From the IMG/VR virus record IMGVR_UViG_3300042870_001427, positions 36,147-100,146 of that record: 64,000 bases of DNA. One strand, 5' to 3'. Positions 1 to 8,289 of the stretch are shown in pieces. The stretch comes from a virus. The stretch's first letter is position 1; every line of letters starts with the position of its first letter. Below the pieces are notes generated by a model that was not told the DNA's origin, searched no databases, and saw nothing but the letters and a program-made list of their open reading frames with translations. Position numbers and translations under genes: made by a program.

Positions 1-10
1 GATAGTTACT

Positions 11-283
11 ATGTCTGTAAGTACGGAGTTTTTGAAAATGGCAAAGAAAAGTAGCAGCGGTGTTCCTTACGTTATCCCATCAGGAAAGCCTACATATAAT
101 TTCGTAAAAGATGCAATAAATATCAAGGTATACTACAATAGCAAACTTGTAGAGATATTTCAGACTGCATCAGGTCATACCCAGCGTATGACTATGAATC
201 ATAACGATTACGAAAATTTTGAGAATAGACTAAAGAATAACGGATTTAAACCACTGGCGTTAGTTCAACGGACAGAACAGTAG
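11..283 (+). CDS. Small hypothetical protein, 3' end overlapping a tRNA
   Basis: A 90-residue basic protein with no family I recognise. Its last 30 bases, including the stop codon, lie inside the tRNA-Arg gene that follows. An in-frame ATG at 38 is an alternative start; neither start has a clear Shine-Dalgarno. The hydrophilic composition and the central IKVYYNSKLVEIF segment suggest a small soluble beta-containing fold. It may be a genuine small phage gene truncated by, or coevolved with, the tRNA. Confidence 0.5.
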   Translation: MSVSTEFLKMAKKSSSGVPYVIPSGKPTYNFVKDAINIKVYYNSKLVEIFQTASGHTQRMTMNHNDYENFENRLKNNGFKPLALVQRTEQ

Positions 284-328
284 CCTTCTAAGCTATTAAT
301 AGAGGTTCGATTCCTCTACGCCGGACCA
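254..328 (+). tRNA. tRNA-Arg (UCU)
   Basis: Acceptor CTGGCGT pairs with ACGCCGG, D-stem GTTC/GAAC, anticodon loop CTTCTAA (anticodon TCT), T-arm AGAGG-TTCGATT-CCTCT, encoded CCA. It stands 8.7 kb away from the main tRNA island. The preceding CDS ends inside it. Confidence 0.93.
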
Positions 329-334
329 TATATC

Positions 335-544
335 ATGCAAACATATCGTAAACATCCTACCTTCAATGTTAAGGAAAACGTTATACTTTTCAATAAGATT
401 ACCAGTGATTCGTTTATTGGTGACATCGTAAACGAAGACGAAATTGAAGGTCGTCAATACTGGGTATTTTATTCTTACAATCGTCCTAAAAGCCGTTTAC
501 TAATGGCTAAGGACTCCTATACAATAACTAAAGCTAAGAAATAG
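335..544 (+). CDS. Small hypothetical protein
   Basis: A 69-residue protein of unrecognised family whose ATG lies seven bases after the tRNA CCA. The sequence reads like a small beta-barrel (alternating hydrophobics in ENVILFNKI, FIGDIV and YWVFYSY) with a lysine-rich tail. No convincing ribosome binding site is visible, so translation may rely on processing of the tRNA transcript. Function unknown. Confidence 0.55.
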   Translation: MQTYRKHPTFNVKENVILFNKITSDSFIGDIVNEDEIEGRQYWVFYSYNRPKSRLLMAKDSYTITKAKK

Positions 545-573
545 TTGATTTTAACTACGAACTAAGCTATCAT
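545..573 (+). promoter_or_regulatory. Sigma70-type promoter
   Basis: TTGATT (545-550), 17-bp spacer, TATCAT (568-573). It lies in the gap before the HTH-like gene at 616 and matches the style of the other early promoters, with a weaker -10. Confidence 0.5.
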
Positions 574-615
574 CGAGACTGCCTAAAGGCAAACATTTAT
601 TATGAAAGGTAAATT

Positions 616-870
616 ATGAACCAAAAATCTAAACTACGTAAGGCTTTCTTCGAAGGCCGTTCTTTGACTGCCAAGCAAATTACCGCCCAGTTCGGTATTG
701 CATCTCCTGGCAAGGTCGTCAGCCTTCTTCGTATGGAAGATGGCTTGCCAATCTATAACGACCGTAGCGTCGATACCAAAGGCCGTGTAACCAACAAGTA
801 CCACATGGGTACTCCAAGCCGCAAGATCATTGCTGCTGGCTACCGTGCACAAGCCCTGGGTCTTGTTTAA
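616..870 (+). CDS. Small helix-turn-helix-like DNA-binding protein
   Basis: An 84-residue basic protein. Residues about 15-40 (SLTAKQITAQFGIASPGKVV) read as a winged-helix or helix-turn-helix unit, followed by a conserved-looking basic tail that includes RVTNKYHMGTPSRKIIAAGY. Similar small HTH proteins occur in T4-like phages of aquatic bacteria. It has its own promoter (545-573) and ends at a strong terminator (893-917), so it is probably a monocistronic early gene. A role as transcriptional regulator or host-nucleoid-binding protein is inferred only from the fold. Confidence 0.6.
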   Translation: MNQKSKLRKAFFEGRSLTAKQITAQFGIASPGKVVSLLRMEDGLPIYNDRSVDTKGRVTNKYHMGTPSRKIIAAGYRAQALGLV

Positions 871-891
871 TTTAGCGTAAGCTAGTATAAT
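863..891 (+). promoter_or_regulatory. Possible promoter overlapping gene end and terminator
   Basis: TTGTTT (863-868), 17-bp spacer, TATAAT (886-891). The predicted start would fall in the terminator hairpin at 893-917, which weakens it; it could still drive the gene at 922 if the hairpin is incomplete in that transcript. Confidence 0.35.
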
Positions 892-892
892 T

Positions 893-917
893 GGGGGACC
901 TAGTGTCCCCCTTTTTT
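893..917 (+). terminator. Intrinsic terminator
   Basis: GGGGGAC (893-899) pairs with GTCCCCC (905-911) across a 5-base loop, followed by six T. It separates the HTH-like gene from the following operon. Confidence 0.9.
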
Positions 918-921
918 ATGG

Positions 922-1221
922 ATGTATATGGATAATAATATTCAACTTAGAGAAGCAGCCCCTCTTGATACCCCCGAAGGTCGTCAGTGGTTAATTGATA
1001 TGCTTAAGATAGGACCTGCAAGTATTTCCTTTATAAAAGCAGATGGTACCAAACGTATCATGCTCTGCACACTACAGGAAGATGTAGTACCAGTTGTAGA
1101 AAAGAAAACAGATAAGGTTAAGACTGTTAGCACCGAGGTACTTCCAGTTTATGACCTTGAGGCAAAAGGCTGGAGATCGTTCCGCCTAGATAGCATATTG
1201 ACAGTTACTTTTGATTTGTAA
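922..1221 (+). CDS. WYL_2/DUF2693-like Sm-fold small protein
   Basis: A 99-residue protein with the pattern FIKADGTKRIMLCTL, then EDVVPVV, then VYDLEAKGWRSFRLDSI. That pattern is typical of the small phage family DUF2693 (WYL_2, Sm-like SH3 beta-barrel), common in T4-like cyanophages. Function is unknown; the barrel suggests nucleic-acid or ligand binding. Its last base overlaps the next ATG (ends 1221), so it is translationally coupled to the sugar cassette. Confidence 0.7.
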   Translation: MYMDNNIQLREAAPLDTPEGRQWLIDMLKIGPASISFIKADGTKRIMLCTLQEDVVPVVEKKTDKVKTVSTEVLPVYDLEAKGWRSFRLDSILTVTFDL

Positions 1222-1640
1222 TGAAAACAGGAATTACCTTTGGTGCGTTTGATCTTTGTCATACCGGTCACGTTCTTATGTTCGCCGAATGTAAGCAACT
1301 CTGTGACTATCTAATAGTAGGTCTACAAGTAGATCCTAGTTTAGAACGTAAAGAAAAAAACACCCCAGTACAATCGTTATACGAGCGCTATGTTCAGCTT
1401 AATGCAATTAAATACATTGATGAGATTATTCCTTATGCGTATGAGCATGAGATTATCCAAATACTACAATCACGCAGTCTTAATGTCCGCTTTGTGGGTA
1501 CTGATTACATTGATCGCGATTTTACTGGTAAAGACTGTTGCGTCAGCAGATCAATCGATCTATACTTTAACAATAGAGATCATGGATTCAGCACAACTGA
1601 ATTGAGGAAGAGAATTGAAAGTTCTAATAACCGGAAGTAG
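1221..1640 (+). CDS. TagD/HldE-type nucleotidyltransferase
   Basis: A 139-residue cytidylyltransferase-like enzyme. Residues 8-17 (GAFDLCHTGH) are the nucleotide-binding HxGH signature, and STTELRKRI near residue 123 matches the second signature of glycerol-3-phosphate cytidylyltransferase and of the C-terminal domain of HldE. Length fits the single-domain family. It heads a cassette with an epimerase, a glycosyltransferase, a heptose-type kinase and a GmhA-like isomerase, so it probably activates a sugar-1-phosphate (heptose is the best guess) to a nucleotide sugar. The base used (CTP, ATP or GTP) cannot be told. Confidence 0.8.
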   Translation: MKTGITFGAFDLCHTGHVLMFAECKQLCDYLIVGLQVDPSLERKEKNTPVQSLYERYVQLNAIKYIDEIIPYAYEHEIIQILQSRSLNVRFVGTDYIDRDFTGKDCCVSRSIDLYFNNRDHGFSTTELRKRIESSNNRK

Positions 1641-2589
1641 AGGTTATATTGGCTCAGTACTGGCCAAAACCTTACATGAACAAAACATAATTCCTTTTGG
1701 AATAGATCATGACGGTAGACCGAATGGGTCAGCTATCTACGGCATGTTCTCAATTGGATGTATTACAGACGACTTGATCATTGAATGTATTATGGATCAA
1801 GGTATAGATACAATCTTCCACCTTGCCGCTTATGCCGATGTTGGTGATAGTGTAAAGCATCCCGCCTTGTACTATGAGAATAACATTGGCAAAACCTCTT
1901 TGATGCTGTTAAAGCTTCTCGAGAAAGGGTGGAGAGGTAAAATAATATTTTCTTCTACTGCTGCCGTATACAAAGAACAATCTATGCCAGTATACGAGGG
2001 TTGCGAGATAGGTTCCCCTAATCCATACGGTAAGAGTAAGTATGCATGCGAACAATTACTTCATGACATTAGTGCTGCCTACGACATACCGGTAGCTATT
2101 TTTAGATACTTTAACGTAGCAGGTGCATGGGATGATGTTGGCGATCATATTGACGCCAGCCATATTATCTCAAGACTGTGTGATAGTACGTATAATAAAA
2201 AACCATTTATGTTATATGGTACTGATAAGAACACCCCTGACGGTACGTGTATAAGAGACTATGTACATGTGAGGGACGTTTGCGATGCACACATACATGT
2301 GGCTAAATTCTTAGATCATGTGATTCCCAATGTGTGGACGTTTAACCTAGGTACTGGTGCCGGTCATTCAAACCTGGAAATCATTAAGGCGTTTGAAAGA
2401 TTTAGCGGTCATAAGCCAACTATTATTAATGGCCCCGGACGTGCCGGTGATCCAGATCATTTAGTAGCCGGCACCGTTAAATTTGTTAATCAAACGAAGT
2501 ATAGATATAATCATAGTAGTTTAGAGCAAATCATAACTACAGCATGGAATTATTATTGCAATAAAATGGAGTCACAAAATGGCATTTGA
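1615..2589 (+). CDS. GalE-like NAD-dependent sugar epimerase
   Basis: A 324-residue extended short-chain dehydrogenase. GSRGYIG (residues 7-13) is the Rossmann loop, SSTAAVY gives the catalytic Ser/Thr, and YGKSK near residue 137 is the YxxxK catalytic pair. RYFNVAGA and TPDGTCIRDYVHV are characteristic of UDP-glucose 4-epimerase (GalE). It starts at TTG 1615 within the preceding gene, with AGGAAG just upstream. It likely epimerises a UDP- or other nucleotide hexose for a glycan made by the neighbouring enzymes. Confidence 0.85.
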   Translation: MKVLITGSRGYIGSVLAKTLHEQNIIPFGIDHDGRPNGSAIYGMFSIGCITDDLIIECIMDQGIDTIFHLAAYADVGDSVKHPALYYENNIGKTSLMLLKLLEKGWRGKIIFSSTAAVYKEQSMPVYEGCEIGSPNPYGKSKYACEQLLHDISAAYDIPVAIFRYFNVAGAWDDVGDHIDASHIISRLCDSTYNKKPFMLYGTDKNTPDGTCIRDYVHVRDVCDAHIHVAKFLDHVIPNVWTFNLGTGAGHSNLEIIKAFERFSGHKPTIINGPGRAGDPDHLVAGTVKFVNQTKYRYNHSSLEQIITTAWNYYCNKMESQNGI

Positions 2590-3583
2590 TGAGAATGAGA
2601 TTTCCGCTAAGTCACAAGGCGGTACAGAGATGATGAAGCGTGGATTGGCCGAACGCCTTCCTAAAGAACTAACAGATGACTTTCAGATTATCTGTTCACG
2701 GGTTCGTGAAATAGAAGAAGAAAAGATTCGAGTATACTGGTTACATGATCTACCAGAAGATCCAGAAACCAACCACCTGACTGATGCAACAAGCCGGGAT
2801 AGGTTTCACAAGCACGTATTCTGCGGTCAATGGCAGTACTATCGTTACCAGCATATCCTAGGGATGCCGTACGATGAGAACAGTACAGTTATTGAGACTG
2901 CCATTGAGCCAATGCCAAGTGTGGTTAAGTCAAAGGATGAGATTAGACTAATCTATACATCAACCCCCCAGCGTGGACTGGCCCTATTGGTCCCTGTATT
3001 TGAAAAGCTAGCAGAAAAGTATGATAACATTTACCTAGATGTTTTCTCGAGCTTTAAGATCTATGGATGGGATCATGCCGACAAACAATTTGAACCTATC
3101 TTCGAACGCTGTCGTAACCATCCCCGTATTAACTATCATGCATACGCATCAAATGAGGTAGTAAGAGAGTCATTACTCAAAGCACACATTCATGCATACC
3201 CATCCATCTGGTTGGAATGTAATAGTCGTAGTGTTATCGAGGCTATGTCAGCTGGTGCCTTATGTGTACATCCTAACTACGGCGGTCTAATTGATACGTC
3301 TGGTGGTATGAACTTTATGTACCAAGGTAACAGTGATCCACAAAAGCATGTCAACACATTCTACCAGGTCATGGAGAATGCTATTGAGACCGTTAATACT
3401 GAACAGCTACAGACATACCTGCAATTGGTGAAGATGTATGCCGATAATAGATACAACTGGGGTAAGGTAACCCAGCAATGGGAAGACCTGCTTGTCGGTC
3501 TTAAGAAACAATACAGCACGGTTGAAAGCCGTAAACTAGCACCCTCAGGTCCTATCTTTTCCTATGATACCAACCGTCGATGA
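2579..3583 (+). CDS. Glycosyltransferase (GT4-like)
   Basis: A 334-residue GT-B enzyme. The N-terminal QGGTEMMKRGL resembles the acceptor-domain glycine loop, IRLIYTSTPQRGLALL begins the C-terminal Rossmann domain, and RSVIEAMSAGALCVHPNYGGL is the donor-binding E-x7-E-like segment of family GT4. It overlaps both neighbours by a few bases, so it belongs to one translationally coupled cassette. The product could be modified host surface glycan, phage DNA or a virion protein; the sequence does not decide. Confidence 0.82.
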   Translation: MAFDENEISAKSQGGTEMMKRGLAERLPKELTDDFQIICSRVREIEEEKIRVYWLHDLPEDPETNHLTDATSRDRFHKHVFCGQWQYYRYQHILGMPYDENSTVIETAIEPMPSVVKSKDEIRLIYTSTPQRGLALLVPVFEKLAEKYDNIYLDVFSSFKIYGWDHADKQFEPIFERCRNHPRINYHAYASNEVVRESLLKAHIHAYPSIWLECNSRSVIEAMSAGALCVHPNYGGLIDTSGGMNFMYQGNSDPQKHVNTFYQVMENAIETVNTEQLQTYLQLVKMYADNRYNWGKVTQQWEDLLVGLKKQYSTVESRKLAPSGPIFSYDTNRR

Positions 3584-4560
3584 TCTTAACTAGAACACCC
3601 CTACGGGTTAGTCTCTTTGGTGGTGGGAGTGACATACCATCCTACTACGAAAGAGAGCCCGGTAGAGTACTGTCATTTACTATTGACAAGTACATGTACA
3701 TTGCCCTGTGTCGTACTGCCTTTAAGGGTGTGAAGGTGGTATACAATGAGGTTGAGCTTGCCGATTCAGTAAGTAGTGTTAAGCATTCAAGAGTAAGAGA
3801 ATGTCTGCGTGGATTTGGTATATCATCACACGTTGAAATTAGTTCTTTTTGTGAGATACCAACCAAGGGTACAGGTCTAGGATCTTCATCAACATTTACT
3901 GTTGGTTTAATTAACGCATTATCTAATCTGTTAAACATGCCCATGGGTAAGTATGATATCGCAAACCTTGCCTGCTTAATAGAGATAGAATCATGTAAGG
4001 AACCGATAGGTAAACAAGATCAGTTTGCTGCTGCATTTGGTGGTGCTAATGTATTTGGATTTCACAAAGACGGAGTACTGATAGTTAAACCTGCAGTGTC
4101 AAATGTAATCATAGAACGTCTCAATAACAATCTCATGATGTTCTATACCGGGCTAACAAGAAATACTTCTGATATCTTAAGTGTACAGAGTAAGAGTAAG
4201 ACCAATGACTCATTGCTTAAGAGAATGGTAGGTATGACTATAGATGCAGAGATTGCACTTGAGTTAGGTAACTTAGATGATATCGGTGAAATGTTAGATG
4301 AGGGGTGGCAATTAAAGCGTCAACTAGCGTATAATGTATCTAACGACTTCATCGATATGCATTATAAGAAAGCAATGCAGGCTGGAGCCCTTGGTGGTAA
4401 AATACTAGGGGCCGGTGGTGGTGGGTACTTACTGTTCTATGTGCCTTTGGATAAACAAGAGGCAGTAAGACAGTCGTTGAGTAACTTGGAAGAGTTTAAA
4501 TTTAAATTTGAGGATACTGGTACTACAGTAGTATATAATGAAAGCAAGCGAACACTTTAA
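3580..4560 (+). CDS. GHMP sugar kinase, HddA-like heptose-7-phosphate kinase
   Basis: A 326-residue GHMP kinase. It begins with TRTPLRVSLFGGGSDIPSYY, has the ATP loop KGTGLGSSST near residue 97, GKQDQFAAAFGG, and the C-terminal glycine motif GGKILGAGGGGYLLFY. This combination is typical of D-glycero-alpha-D-manno-heptose-7-phosphate kinase (HddA), related to fucokinases. Its product would be a sugar 1,7-bisphosphate; the matching phosphatase GmhB is not in the window and would have to come from the host or elsewhere in the genome. Confidence 0.82.
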   Translation: MILTRTPLRVSLFGGGSDIPSYYEREPGRVLSFTIDKYMYIALCRTAFKGVKVVYNEVELADSVSSVKHSRVRECLRGFGISSHVEISSFCEIPTKGTGLGSSSTFTVGLINALSNLLNMPMGKYDIANLACLIEIESCKEPIGKQDQFAAAFGGANVFGFHKDGVLIVKPAVSNVIIERLNNNLMMFYTGLTRNTSDILSVQSKSKTNDSLLKRMVGMTIDAEIALELGNLDDIGEMLDEGWQLKRQLAYNVSNDFIDMHYKKAMQAGALGGKILGAGGGGYLLFYVPLDKQEAVRQSLSNLEEFKFKFEDTGTTVVYNESKRTL

Positions 4561-5125
4561 AGAGTATGTAACACAACTTATTGACGGTCTGGTTGAACTC
4601 GATAAGAAGAATCTAGATCTAGCAGTAGATGAGTTGGTGGCAGCTTATGCAAATGGCAAGAACGTCTTTGTATGTGGTAATGGAGGATCGGCTGCTATAA
4701 GTGAGCACTTTACCTGCGACCATTCCAAGGGCGTATGTTTTGATACTGGTATGCTTCCACAGGTTCAGTCTCTCTCGTCTAATATGTCTTTAGTTACTGC
4801 TATTGCAAACGACATGGGATACGAGAAAGTATTCTCCTACCAACTTAACATGAAGGCAAACGAGGGAGACGTTTTAGTTGTAGTATCTAGTAGTGGTAAT
4901 TCACCAAACATTGTTGAGGTGTTGAGAGTTGCCAAGCTCAAGAAACTATCAACCATTGCCCTGGTTGGATTCGACGGCGGTGAGGCTAAAGAACTTGCCG
5001 ACATCGTTCTACATGTTAAAAATAATAATTATGGTGTAGTAGAAGATGCCCATCAGGCAATCATGCACATCATGGCCCAGTCAATCAGACTATCGTACCT
5101 AAATAGATTCACTATTAAACTATAA
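4538..5125 (+). CDS. gmhA: SIS-domain phosphoheptose isomerase (GmhA-like)
   Basis: A 195-residue SIS protein with CGNGGSAA at residues 46-53, SSSGNSPNIV, and VEDAHQAIMH near residue 167, all GmhA hallmarks. GmhA converts sedoheptulose 7-phosphate to D-glycero-D-manno-heptose 7-phosphate, the first step of ADP- and GDP-heptose synthesis. It overlaps the upstream kinase by 23 bases. Together they supply two consecutive heptose steps inside the phage. Confidence 0.87.
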   Translation: MKASEHFKEYVTQLIDGLVELDKKNLDLAVDELVAAYANGKNVFVCGNGGSAAISEHFTCDHSKGVCFDTGMLPQVQSLSSNMSLVTAIANDMGYEKVFSYQLNMKANEGDVLVVVSSSGNSPNIVEVLRVAKLKKLSTIALVGFDGGEAKELADIVLHVKNNNYGVVEDAHQAIMHIMAQSIRLSYLNRFTIKL

Positions 5126-5131
5126 CATGTT

Positions 5132-5986
5132 ATGATACTACTTGACTTTAACCAGGTTTGTATTGCTAACCTAATGGCGCAATTAGGTAATCATACGAAT
5201 ACTGAAATAGAAGAAAATCTTCTTAGACATATGGTACTTAATACCATCAGGTCTTTGAGATCAAAATTCTGTGAGGAATATGGCGAACTTATCATCTGCT
5301 GTGATGATAAGAAGGTGTGGCGCAAAGAGGTGTTTAAGTACTACAAAGCCAATAGAAAGAAGGCTCGTGAAGAGTCTGAACTCGATTGGAACGCAGTATT
5401 CAATGCACTCAATCATATCAAGGCAGAGCTTAAAGAATTCTTCCCATACAGAGTTGTACAGATTGAGGGTGCCGAGGCAGATGATGTTATTGGCGCTATT
5501 ACTATTGCCAACGGTAATATGCTAAATACTGGTGAGAAGATCCTTATTCTCTCTGGGGATAAAGACTTCGGACAGTTACAAGTTTTTGGTAACGTTAAAC
5601 AGTATGATCCTGTCAGAAAAAAAGATATTAAGCATGCAGACCCTGTCAAGTTCACTAGAGAACTTATCCTAAAGGGTGACATAGGGGATGGTATTCCTAA
5701 CATACTTTCACCAGATGACTGCCTTGTTAACAAGGTCAGGCAAAAGCCTATGCGGCTTGAAAAATACTCCCATCTTAGAAACCCCCGTCAAGAGCTCAAA
5801 GAAGAGCAGCTCCGTAACTGGATTCGTAACGAACAACTCATTGATCTTACATTCATTCCAGAAGACATTCAAAACAAGATTCTCCAATTATATGAAAGTG
5901 AAGCAGGCAAGGGTCGCTCCAAGCTCTTTAACTACTTTGTGTCCCATAAACTTAAATTATTAATTGAAAGTATAAATGAGTTTTAA
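5132..5986 (+). CDS. rnh: RNase H / 5'-3' exonuclease (T4 Rnh-like)
   Basis: A 284-residue member of the FEN/T4 RNase H family. LLDFNQ near the N-terminus, the basic KVWRKEVFKYYKANRK arch region, EGAEADDVIG near residue 112 and SGDKDFGQLQ near residue 140 hold the acidic metal-binding residues. In T4 this enzyme removes RNA primers from lagging-strand fragments. Length is close to T4 Rnh (305). It follows the isomerase by 6 bases and abuts the next gene. Confidence 0.9.
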   Translation: MILLDFNQVCIANLMAQLGNHTNTEIEENLLRHMVLNTIRSLRSKFCEEYGELIICCDDKKVWRKEVFKYYKANRKKAREESELDWNAVFNALNHIKAELKEFFPYRVVQIEGAEADDVIGAITIANGNMLNTGEKILILSGDKDFGQLQVFGNVKQYDPVRKKDIKHADPVKFTRELILKGDIGDGIPNILSPDDCLVNKVRQKPMRLEKYSHLRNPRQELKEEQLRNWIRNEQLIDLTFIPEDIQNKILQLYESEAGKGRSKLFNYFVSHKLKLLIESINEF

Positions 5987-6415
5987 ATGAAAAAATCGTT
6001 ATATGAAGTCTTGGAGGAATGCTCCAAAGGTAAAAATGTTGAAGAGAGAGTTGCGCTTTTGCAAAAGAATGGGACAGCTCCAATCCAAACTATCCTGCAA
6101 TATGCACTTGACCCGCGTATTAAGTTTCTACTACCTGATACCGATCCCCCTTATAAGCCTACTGATTTCCTTGACCAAGAAAATCGATTGTATAGTGAAC
6201 TCAGAAGACTATATCTCTTCATCGAGGGTGGTAACCCTAACTTAACCAAGCTGAAAAGAGAAAACCTATTCATTCAGCTTCTAGAATCTATTGATAAGAA
6301 TGATGCAGTACTCTTGTGTCATGTCAAGAATAAGACCCTACCCTTTAAAGAACTTACTGCAAAGGTGGTAAGAAAAGCATTTCCTGAATTATTGCCAGAG
6401 GAGATTAAGCAGTAA
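5987..6415 (+). CDS. Conserved T4-like phage protein (DUF6433-like)
   Basis: A 142-residue mostly helical protein with DPRIKFLLPDTDPPYKP and RRLYLFIEGGNPNLTKLKRENLFIQLLESI. I recognise this pattern from cyanophage T4-like proteins grouped as DUF6433, usually adjacent to rnh and phoH. It starts one base after the RNase H stop codon. Function unknown; synteny suggests a replication or middle-gene role. Confidence 0.7.
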   Translation: MKKSLYEVLEECSKGKNVEERVALLQKNGTAPIQTILQYALDPRIKFLLPDTDPPYKPTDFLDQENRLYSELRRLYLFIEGGNPNLTKLKRENLFIQLLESIDKNDAVLLCHVKNKTLPFKELTAKVVRKAFPELLPEEIKQ

Positions 6416-6419
6416 GAAA

Positions 6420-6596
6420 ATGAGTAAAACTTTAAAAAAGAACGTTAAGCGTTCATCTAATAATGTTTTCGAAGACGGTTATCATACAAAACAAAAAACA
6501 CGGGCTGTTGAGAATAGAAAGCAGCTTAAACAATTTGAGAACGCGCTTAGGTCGCGCGATCTTAAAAAAATCTTAATTTATGAGGACCAGCTGTAA
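6420..6596 (+). CDS. Small basic hypothetical protein
   Basis: A 58-residue Lys/Arg-rich protein (starts MSKTLKKNVKRSS, ends ILIYEDQL). Its TAA overlaps the next gene's ATG (TAATG), and it begins four bases after the preceding stop, so it fits a tightly packed operon. The C-terminal half looks helical. Function unknown; the charge suggests nucleic-acid binding. Confidence 0.7.
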   Translation: MSKTLKKNVKRSSNNVFEDGYHTKQKTRAVENRKQLKQFENALRSRDLKKILIYEDQL

Positions 6597-6832
6597 TGCC
6601 ATATTACATTTTTAGAGATATTAATACAGAAGAAACTTTTGAGAAGCTGATGAAGATCTCTGAGCTGGATCAATATAAGTTAGATAACCCGCACCTACAA
6701 ACTGTTCCTCAAGCCCCCGGTTTTAGTGATCCAGTTAGACTTGGTCGCTTAAAACCTTCAGATGGGTTTAGGGATGTTTTACAAAAAGTTAAACAGGGCA
6801 GTCCTAGGAGTAGAATTAACACTTACAAGTAA
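6596..6832 (+). CDS. FmdB-like small conserved phage protein lacking zinc cysteines
   Basis: A 78-residue protein: MPYYIFRDINTEETFEKLM, then DNPHLQTVPQAPGFSDPVRLGRLKPSDGFRDVL. The overall pattern matches a family widely conserved in T4-like aquatic phages and sometimes annotated as FmdB-type regulatory protein, but the zinc-ribbon cysteines are absent. Role unknown. It is coupled to its upstream neighbour by a TAATG overlap. Confidence 0.65.
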   Translation: MPYYIFRDINTEETFEKLMKISELDQYKLDNPHLQTVPQAPGFSDPVRLGRLKPSDGFRDVLQKVKQGSPRSRINTYK

Positions 6833-6841
6833 AGGGTCTTA

Positions 6842-7612
6842 ATGAGCAAAGCAGCAAGAAGAAATATAAGAGCGCTCAAGGAAACAGGAGTAGTTTTAGA
6901 TTTTGAACCAAAGCAAACTAAAACAAATCTGTCATTAAAAGAAATTGAACCTTTAACGGAGAACCAAAACCTAACTTTCAAAGCTTTCGATAAGAACAAG
7001 AACATTTTGCTGCATGGACTTGCAGGTACAGGAAAGACATTTATTTCCATGTACCTAGGTTTGAAAGAGGTATTAGAGAGGGGTAGTAGATATAAGAAAG
7101 TATTGATCATACGATCAGTTGTACCTACCAGGGACATGGGATTTTTACCTGGTAATACAAAAGAGAAGACAAAGGTATATGAGGCACCTTACTATGCCAT
7201 ATGCTCCGAACTCTTTGGTAGAGGTGATTCTTATGAAATACTTAAGTCAAGAAACGTCGTTGACTTTATATCAACCTCTTTCATTCGTGGATTAACCATC
7301 AACAATACGATTATAATTGTTGATGAGATTAATAACATGACCTTCCACGAATTGGATAGTGTTATAACTAGGATGGGTCACAATTGCAAACTCATGCTTT
7401 GCGGTGACTTTAGACAAAGCGACTTAACCAAGTCAAGTGATAGAAGTGGACTTCCCCACTTCATGAGAATTTTAGATAGGATGGGTAATTTTGAACATGT
7501 TGAATTCCAAGAAGACGACATTGTCAGATCCGGTCTTGTCAAGGAGTATATAATTGCTAAAGACCGACTTGGCTATTCGTCAGGAACCCTTCAAGTATCA
7601 GCATTTGCCTGA
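6842..7612 (+). CDS. phoH: PhoH-like P-loop ATPase
   Basis: A 256-residue PhoH-family protein. Walker A GLAGTGKT lies near residues 59-66, RSVVPTRDMGFLPG follows as in all PhoH proteins, Walker B IIIVDEINN is near residue 157, and CGDFRQSDL is the family's sensor-like motif. PhoH is very common in phages of aquatic bacteria; an RNA-linked helicase role is proposed in the literature but not settled. Its 3' end overlaps the nuclease gene by 59 bases. Confidence 0.92.
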   Translation: MSKAARRNIRALKETGVVLDFEPKQTKTNLSLKEIEPLTENQNLTFKAFDKNKNILLHGLAGTGKTFISMYLGLKEVLERGSRYKKVLIIRSVVPTRDMGFLPGNTKEKTKVYEAPYYAICSELFGRGDSYEILKSRNVVDFISTSFIRGLTINNTIIIVDEINNMTFHELDSVITRMGHNCKLMLCGDFRQSDLTKSSDRSGLPHFMRILDRMGNFEHVEFQEDDIVRSGLVKEYIIAKDRLGYSSGTLQVSAFA

Positions 7613-8240
7613 ACATGATCTAAAGACTGTATACAGGGACGGGAAGAGATACTACGATGTAGATGGTGATCTCTTTCCCTCCGTAACCACCGTTCTTTCC
7701 TCATTACCTAAACCCGGGCTTGATGCCTGGAAACAAAAAGTAGGTCACGCCGAAGCCACCCGTATTATGACGGAGGCGGCCACAAGAGGTACCAAGGCCC
7801 ACAAGATGTGGGAGGAGTATCTTCGTAACGATGTTGACTTTGCAAAAGGTATGATGCCTACGTCTATCATGCTTTTTAAACAACTTCAGCCCTGGCTAGA
7901 CCGGAACATTGATTTCCTGTATGGCAATGAGATCGCTTTGTTCTCCAAGGCTCTCCGTACTGCCGGCAGGTGTGATGCCATTGCATCCGTTAACGGGCGT
8001 CCGGCAATCGTAGACTTCAAGACATCTACCAATCCAAAGAAAGAAGAATGGATTGAGACATACTTTTATCAGGTTACGGCTTATGCTATAATGGTGGAGG
8101 AGATGTACGGTATAGTGGTCGAAGACGCATACATCCTTATTGCCGTTGCCGATGGGTCACCTCAGAGTTTCCCCATCAGGACCAGACATTACAAAACAAA
8201 AGTAAAAGGCATATTTAATAGTTACATTACTAACAGTTGA
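7554..8240 (+). CDS. PD-(D/E)XK (RecB-like) exonuclease
   Basis: A 228-residue nuclease. FPSVTTVLS and the RGTKAH motif are typical of the MGME1/RecB-like phage exonucleases. AGRCDAI near residue 136 and IVDFKTS near residue 152 form the D...(D/E)XK active site, and FYQVTAYAIMV follows as the QxxxY element. It starts at TTG 7554 inside phoH, preceded by AAGGAG at 7 bases' spacing. Probable DNA end-processing role in replication or host DNA breakdown. Confidence 0.85.
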   Translation: MLKTDLAIRQEPFKYQHLPEHDLKTVYRDGKRYYDVDGDLFPSVTTVLSSLPKPGLDAWKQKVGHAEATRIMTEAATRGTKAHKMWEEYLRNDVDFAKGMMPTSIMLFKQLQPWLDRNIDFLYGNEIALFSKALRTAGRCDAIASVNGRPAIVDFKTSTNPKKEEWIETYFYQVTAYAIMVEEMYGIVVEDAYILIAVADGSPQSFPIRTRHYKTKVKGIFNSYITNS

Positions 8241-8265
8241 CTTAATTTACGTGTCCTTGTATAAT
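8237..8265 (+). promoter_or_regulatory. Strong sigma70-type promoter
   Basis: TTGACT (8237-8242), 17-bp spacer, TATAAT (8260-8265). The -35 overlaps the stop codon of the nuclease gene. Drives the 161-residue gene at 8290. Confidence 0.88.
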
Positions 8266-8289
8266 TGAAAAACATTAAGAAAGGATGCT

